A stretch of 64,000 bases of DNA from assembly GCA_943735955.1 (NCBI GenBank), contig OX030968.1, forward strand, positions 3,755,846-3,819,845, written 5' to 3'. The position numbers and the translations under genes were made by a program. Below the pieces are notes generated by a model. It saw only the letters and a program-made list of their open reading frames with translations. It ran no database searches and had not been told where the DNA came from. The DNA is from Piscicola geometra (taxonomy: Eukaryota > Annelida > Clitellata > Hirudinida > Piscicolidae). This document shows positions 60,980 to 64,000 of this stretch, in pieces (positions within the stretch are counted from its first letter, which is position 1; each line of letters begins with the position of its first letter).

Positions 60980-63537
60980 ACACACACACACACACATACA
61001 CACACACACAAACACACACACACAGAAACACACACACACACACACCTGCATGCCTCCACGATCCTCATTGCCTGACATGCCATCCACCTCGTCCATGATT
61101 AAGCAGTGCTTCGTCATCTCCTCCCCCCCTTCCCCTCGACCCCCTTTCGTGGCGTTTTATTGGATAACTCCTATATTTGTATAGCACTCACTTATTTGTA
61201 AATTAAAATATGTTAGCATTTAAATATATCAATTAATTATTACGCTGCTTTTGTCAATTTACTTCTTTACTTCACTTAATCTCTACACCCCTTCCCCCCC
61301 CCCCCCCCACCAACCAACCAACCAATAATATCACACCACACCCCGCCAACAACCAATAGCATCACACCGCACTCTGCCACCAGCCAATAGCATCACACCC
61401 TGCCGCCAACAACCAATGAAATCCCAGCACGACGCCCCGCCCACCGAAAAGGGTGATCAGTGATTGGTTGTTGAGGCAGTGAGCCACCTCCTCTTTGAGG
61501 CTTCTCTTCGACCTGGTGTCGGAGGCGTTCAACTCGACGTAGGAGAAGGATAACTCCTGCGGGTGGGGTTGGGTGGGTGGGGTTGGGGAGGAGGGTGGGT
61601 GGGTGGGGTTGAGGAGAAGGGTGGGTGGATGGGTGGGTGGGGTTGAATAGGAGGGTGGGTTGGGTGAGGGTTGCTGGGTGAGTGGGATGGGTGGGAAGAA
61701 GGGTGGGTGGGGTTGGGGAGGAGGGTGAGGTGGTTGGGGTGAAGGGATAGGGTGGGATGGGTTTGGAGGGAGAGGGGAGGGTGTGTGAAAAAGTAATGGG
61801 GTTGGAAAGAGGGGAGAGGGGGAAAGGTGAGAAGAGTGAATAAAGGTAATGAAGAATATGAGTTGAAATATGATGATGATGATGATGAAAAAGTTAAACA
61901 ACCCTCAAACCACCCTCCTCTGCTCCCAGCATCCACTACACTCCACTCCAGAAACCCCACCACTCCGCGCCCTACTCCAAACCCACCCACCCACTCCACA
62001 CCCACTCCAACCACCCCCCCCCCCCCCAAACAAACCCCACTCCCCCCCCAACCTTGCAGACGACTTGTGCAGTGGTGGTCTTGCCAACGCCAGGAGGGCC
62101 TGAGAGGAGGGCAGCCTTCAGACCCACCCCGTCCTCGTTCGTTCTGCCCCCTGGTTGATTGTGGGGGGGGGGGAGAGATGATAGGGGTGGGGGAGATAGT
62201 GGTTTGTGATGGAGGGGGAGGGGGTGATGCGGTATTAGGTGGGGAAGGGAGATGGAAAAAGTGGTGGGGAGAGAAGGAGGAAGTAGTGGTGGAGAGAGCA
62301 AAGAGTGTGGTGAGCGGTGGTGGAAAAGTGCAGATGGAAGGGGTGGAGAATGATGGAGAAGGAAGTGTATGGATGAGTGCCAAGGGAAAAGTGAAAAGAT
62401 GATGGTTGGTGGAGTAGGGGGGGGGTTATTAAACACTAATTCAGTAAATAAAGTACGATACCACCTCTTCACCATCAACTGACCACGACACTAACACCTA
62501 TCCACTCCCAACCCGTACCCCCAACCTACAACCCTTATCCCCAACCTACAATCTCACCATCAACCAACACCACACCACAACCCACCCCTCCATCAACCTC
62601 CAACCCACCCCTCCATCAACCTCCAACCCACCCCTCCACCAACCTCCAACCCACCCCTCCACCAACCCTCCAACCCATCCCTCCATCAACCTCCAACCCA
62701 CCCCTCCATCAACCTCCAACCCACCCCTCCGCCACTCACAAACAGCCTTCAGAGACGAATTCTCGTGCCAATGCTGCAACCAATGCATCAACTTGTTGGC
62801 TTGGCTTTTGGCCCCCTGTTGACCAACCAACTGCTTCAGATTGGTGGGTTTGTATTTGTCGGTCCAAAGAAGGGAGGGGGTGGAGGGGGTGGTGGAGGGC
62901 TCGGTGGTGGTGGAAGGGGATTTGGTTTTGGTAGTAGTTTTAGAGGGGGTGGGTGTGGCTGTTGATGGCTTTTTTGAAGAGGAAGAAGAGGAGGAAGAAG
63001 GGTGGTGGGAGGAAGAAGAGGAGGGTGATGGATGCTTGGAGGGCCTGGCCTGGGGACTGCCAGAGGATTTCCTTGATGCTTTCTTGGAAGACTTTGGTGT
63101 TGATGATGATGATGATCGCGCCTCCTGGTAGGGATGTGCAGATGGATGGATCAAAGAAATGAATGAGTGGATGGGTGGATAGATGGATGGATAGATGAAT
63201 GGGTGGATGGATGGGTGGGTAGATGGAATAATACAAAGAAATTATTAAATGAAAAACTTGAAAGAAATGATCAAATGGAAAAACTTGAATTCGGAGTGAT
63301 CATTGACGATGATCACTCCAAATAATGGTTGAATAAAAAAATAAAATACGCAAGTTAAGATACCCCCCAAATTTTCCCTCTATCATCACCACCACCCCCC
63401 CCCCCACCACCTTCCCCCCCCCCAAAGCGACCTACTTTTTCGGCTTGTATTTCATACTTTGACCTCTTGGCTGGCATCTCGGCAATGAGGTCAAACAGTG
63501 CATCCTCATCCACCTGCTTCGTGCCTAGTTGTTTCGC
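52320..63537 (-). CDS. RFC1: RFC1, replication factor C large subunit (5' partial)
   Basis: Fourteen minus-strand exons: 63436-63537, 62740-63124, 62053-62150, 61445-61556, 61046-61143, 60524-60661, 57847-57942, 57386-57484, 56820-56998, 56439-56556, 55730-55875, 53050-53254, 52532-52747, 52320-52400; 690 aa, in phase throughout. RFC1 is the large subunit of the clamp loader that places PCNA on DNA. Seen: end of the BRCT domain (EDALFDLIAEMPAKRSKYEI), a Ser-rich linker, WTDKYKPTNLKQLVGQQG, Walker A GPPGVGKTTTA, YVELNASDTRSK, Walker B LIMDEVDGMSGNEDRGGMQ, CNDRNHPKIRSL with DLRFQRPRVEMIK, MSIAYKEGLKIPP, SLVHKSDLFFHDYNIAPLFV, ASVLPGEYMRG, and an acidic then Lys-rich nuclear C-terminus (AKGKNKK). 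Oddities: a Gly run in GGSGGGGGGG, the Ser-rich exon and an Asp/Gly tract are simple-repeat coding segments. An AATAAA overlaps the stop codon. Confidence 0.97.
53260..55510 (+). repeat. 34-bp minisatellite, about 2.2 kb, RFC1 intron before exon 53050-53254
   Basis: Basic unit GGGTTGATGTGTGGGTTGGT then GGAGTGGAGTGGAT. The array starts 6 bases from the acceptor of the exon ending at 53254. A block of several hundred bases is duplicated: the segment 53788-53997 recurs at 54514-54723, an offset of 726, translating identically. Confidence 0.95.
56110..56435 (+). repeat. CCAAACCACACCACCCCT array, RFC1 intron
   Basis: About 19 copies of an 18-bp unit, ending next to the donor of exon 56439-56556 (minus strand). 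Confidence 0.9.
57950..60235 (+). repeat. 32/26-bp minisatellite, about 2.3 kb, RFC1 intron
   Basis: Units GGTTGAGTGGAATGAGGGTG then AGGTGAGGGGGT, and a form lacking AGGGTG, in mixed order. A block near 59350 recurs about 153 bases on. The array begins about 8 bases from the acceptor at 57943. Minus-strand frames of 889 and 829 codons are artefacts. Confidence 0.95.
60665..60835 (+). repeat. GGGTAAAGGGATGGGGGTGTGGT array, RFC1 intron
   Basis: Seven or eight copies of a 22-24-bp unit directly upstream (minus) of exon 60524-60661. Confidence 0.85.
60917..61045 (+). repeat. (CA)n tract touching an RFC1 donor
   Basis: ACAC dinucleotides run into the donor of exon 61046-61143 (minus CAG|GTGTGTGTG). 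Confidence 0.9.
62560..62735 (+). repeat. CAACCTCCAACCCACCCCTC array at an RFC1 donor
   Basis: About seven copies of a 21-bp unit ending 5 bases from the donor of exon 62740-63124. Confidence 0.85.
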
Positions 63538-63539
63538 CT

Positions 63540-64000
63540 GTGGTGGTGGGGAGGGGGGGGGGAGTGGTGGGGAGGGGGGGGGGAGTGGTGGGAAGGGTGG
63601 AGGTGGGGGGGGGGAGAGTGGTAGGAAGGGTGGTGGTGGGGAGGGGGGGGGGGGGAGTGGTGGAGTGGTGGTGGGTTTGGGGTGAGAGTATGGTAGTAAA
63701 GGTTCAAGTGTGGTGGGACACGATGGTGAGACTGTGTGGTTGTTTAGAACAATGTGGTGGTTGAGGGGGGATAGTCATTAAAATCGTAAAAATCCCCATC
63801 CACCACACCCATCAGCCCATGTTCTCCCACCTACTCATTCCACCCACCACCACACTCACCCACCACCTCTCCACACCCAACCAACCTCTCTCCACACCCA
63901 ACCCACTTCTCCACACCCAATCAACCCACCCTCTCTCCACACCCAACCAACCAACCCACCCACCTCTCCACACCCAACCAACCCACCTCTCCACACCCAA
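63540..64000. other. RFC1 intron with G-run and CCAACC repeats
   Basis: 63541-63680 is GGTGGGGAGGGGGGG-type sequence next to the acceptor at 63538. 63840-64000 is CACACCCAACCAACC-type repeat running out of the window. No exon seen. Confidence 0.7.

Overview
This window is animal nuclear DNA. The evidence is many short GT-AG exons, AT-rich intergenic DNA, tRNA-derived and LINE-type repeat scraps, MITE-like inverted repeats, a spliceosomal U4 RNA and a set of metazoan genes. The species cannot be fixed. A metabotropic-glutamate-receptor-like GPCR, an insulin/relaxin-like hormone, a PNRC homologue and a tRNA-SINE head of a type I associate with molluscs together point to a marine invertebrate bilaterian, perhaps a lophotrochozoan. 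This is inference. Exons are GC-rich, intergenic DNA is AT-rich, and most introns are packed with micro- and minisatellites.

Layout, left to right. (1) 933-8616 (+): class C, mGluR-like GPCR, 5' end outside the window. (2) 10761-12093 (+): SAP18, five exons, 209 aa. (3) 13812-14363 (+): single-exon PNRC-family protein. (4) 18743-20664 (-): SYNJ2BP-like tail-anchored PDZ protein, four exons, 132 aa. It is head to head with (5) 21330-31485 (+): Rab GDP-dissociation inhibitor, 14 exons, 442 aa. (6) 32767-43277 (-): MTO1, 19 exons, 725 aa. (7) 43768-43911 (-): U4 snRNA. (8) 44914-45592 (-): insulin/relaxin-like peptide precursor with a TATA box. (9) 46274-49432 (-): secreted DsbA/thioredoxin-fold protein with a CxxC motif, four exons. 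(10) 52320-63537 (-): C-terminal 690 residues of RFC1, 14 exons, 5' end outside the window. Exons were joined by hand by keeping splice phase and family homology consistent; GDI, MTO1, RFC1, SYNJ2BP and SAP18 all close in frame.

The genes do not form a pathway. They are housekeeping genes (tRNA modification, Rab recycling, replication clamp loading, mRNA decay/corepressor, splicing RNA) mixed with signalling genes (GPCR, hormone). The striking property is architectural: tandem arrays sit almost entirely in introns, and many start or stop at the splice site itself. In GDI intron 10 the repeat unit carries a copy of the 5' splice site. Triplet repeats have also entered exons: an Asp/Gly tract in the GPCR, poly-Gln in MTO1, Asn-rich SAP18, and poly-Gly, Ser-rich and acidic tracts in RFC1. 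Most long ORFs in the window (up to 889 codons) are stop-free readings of these arrays and are not genes.
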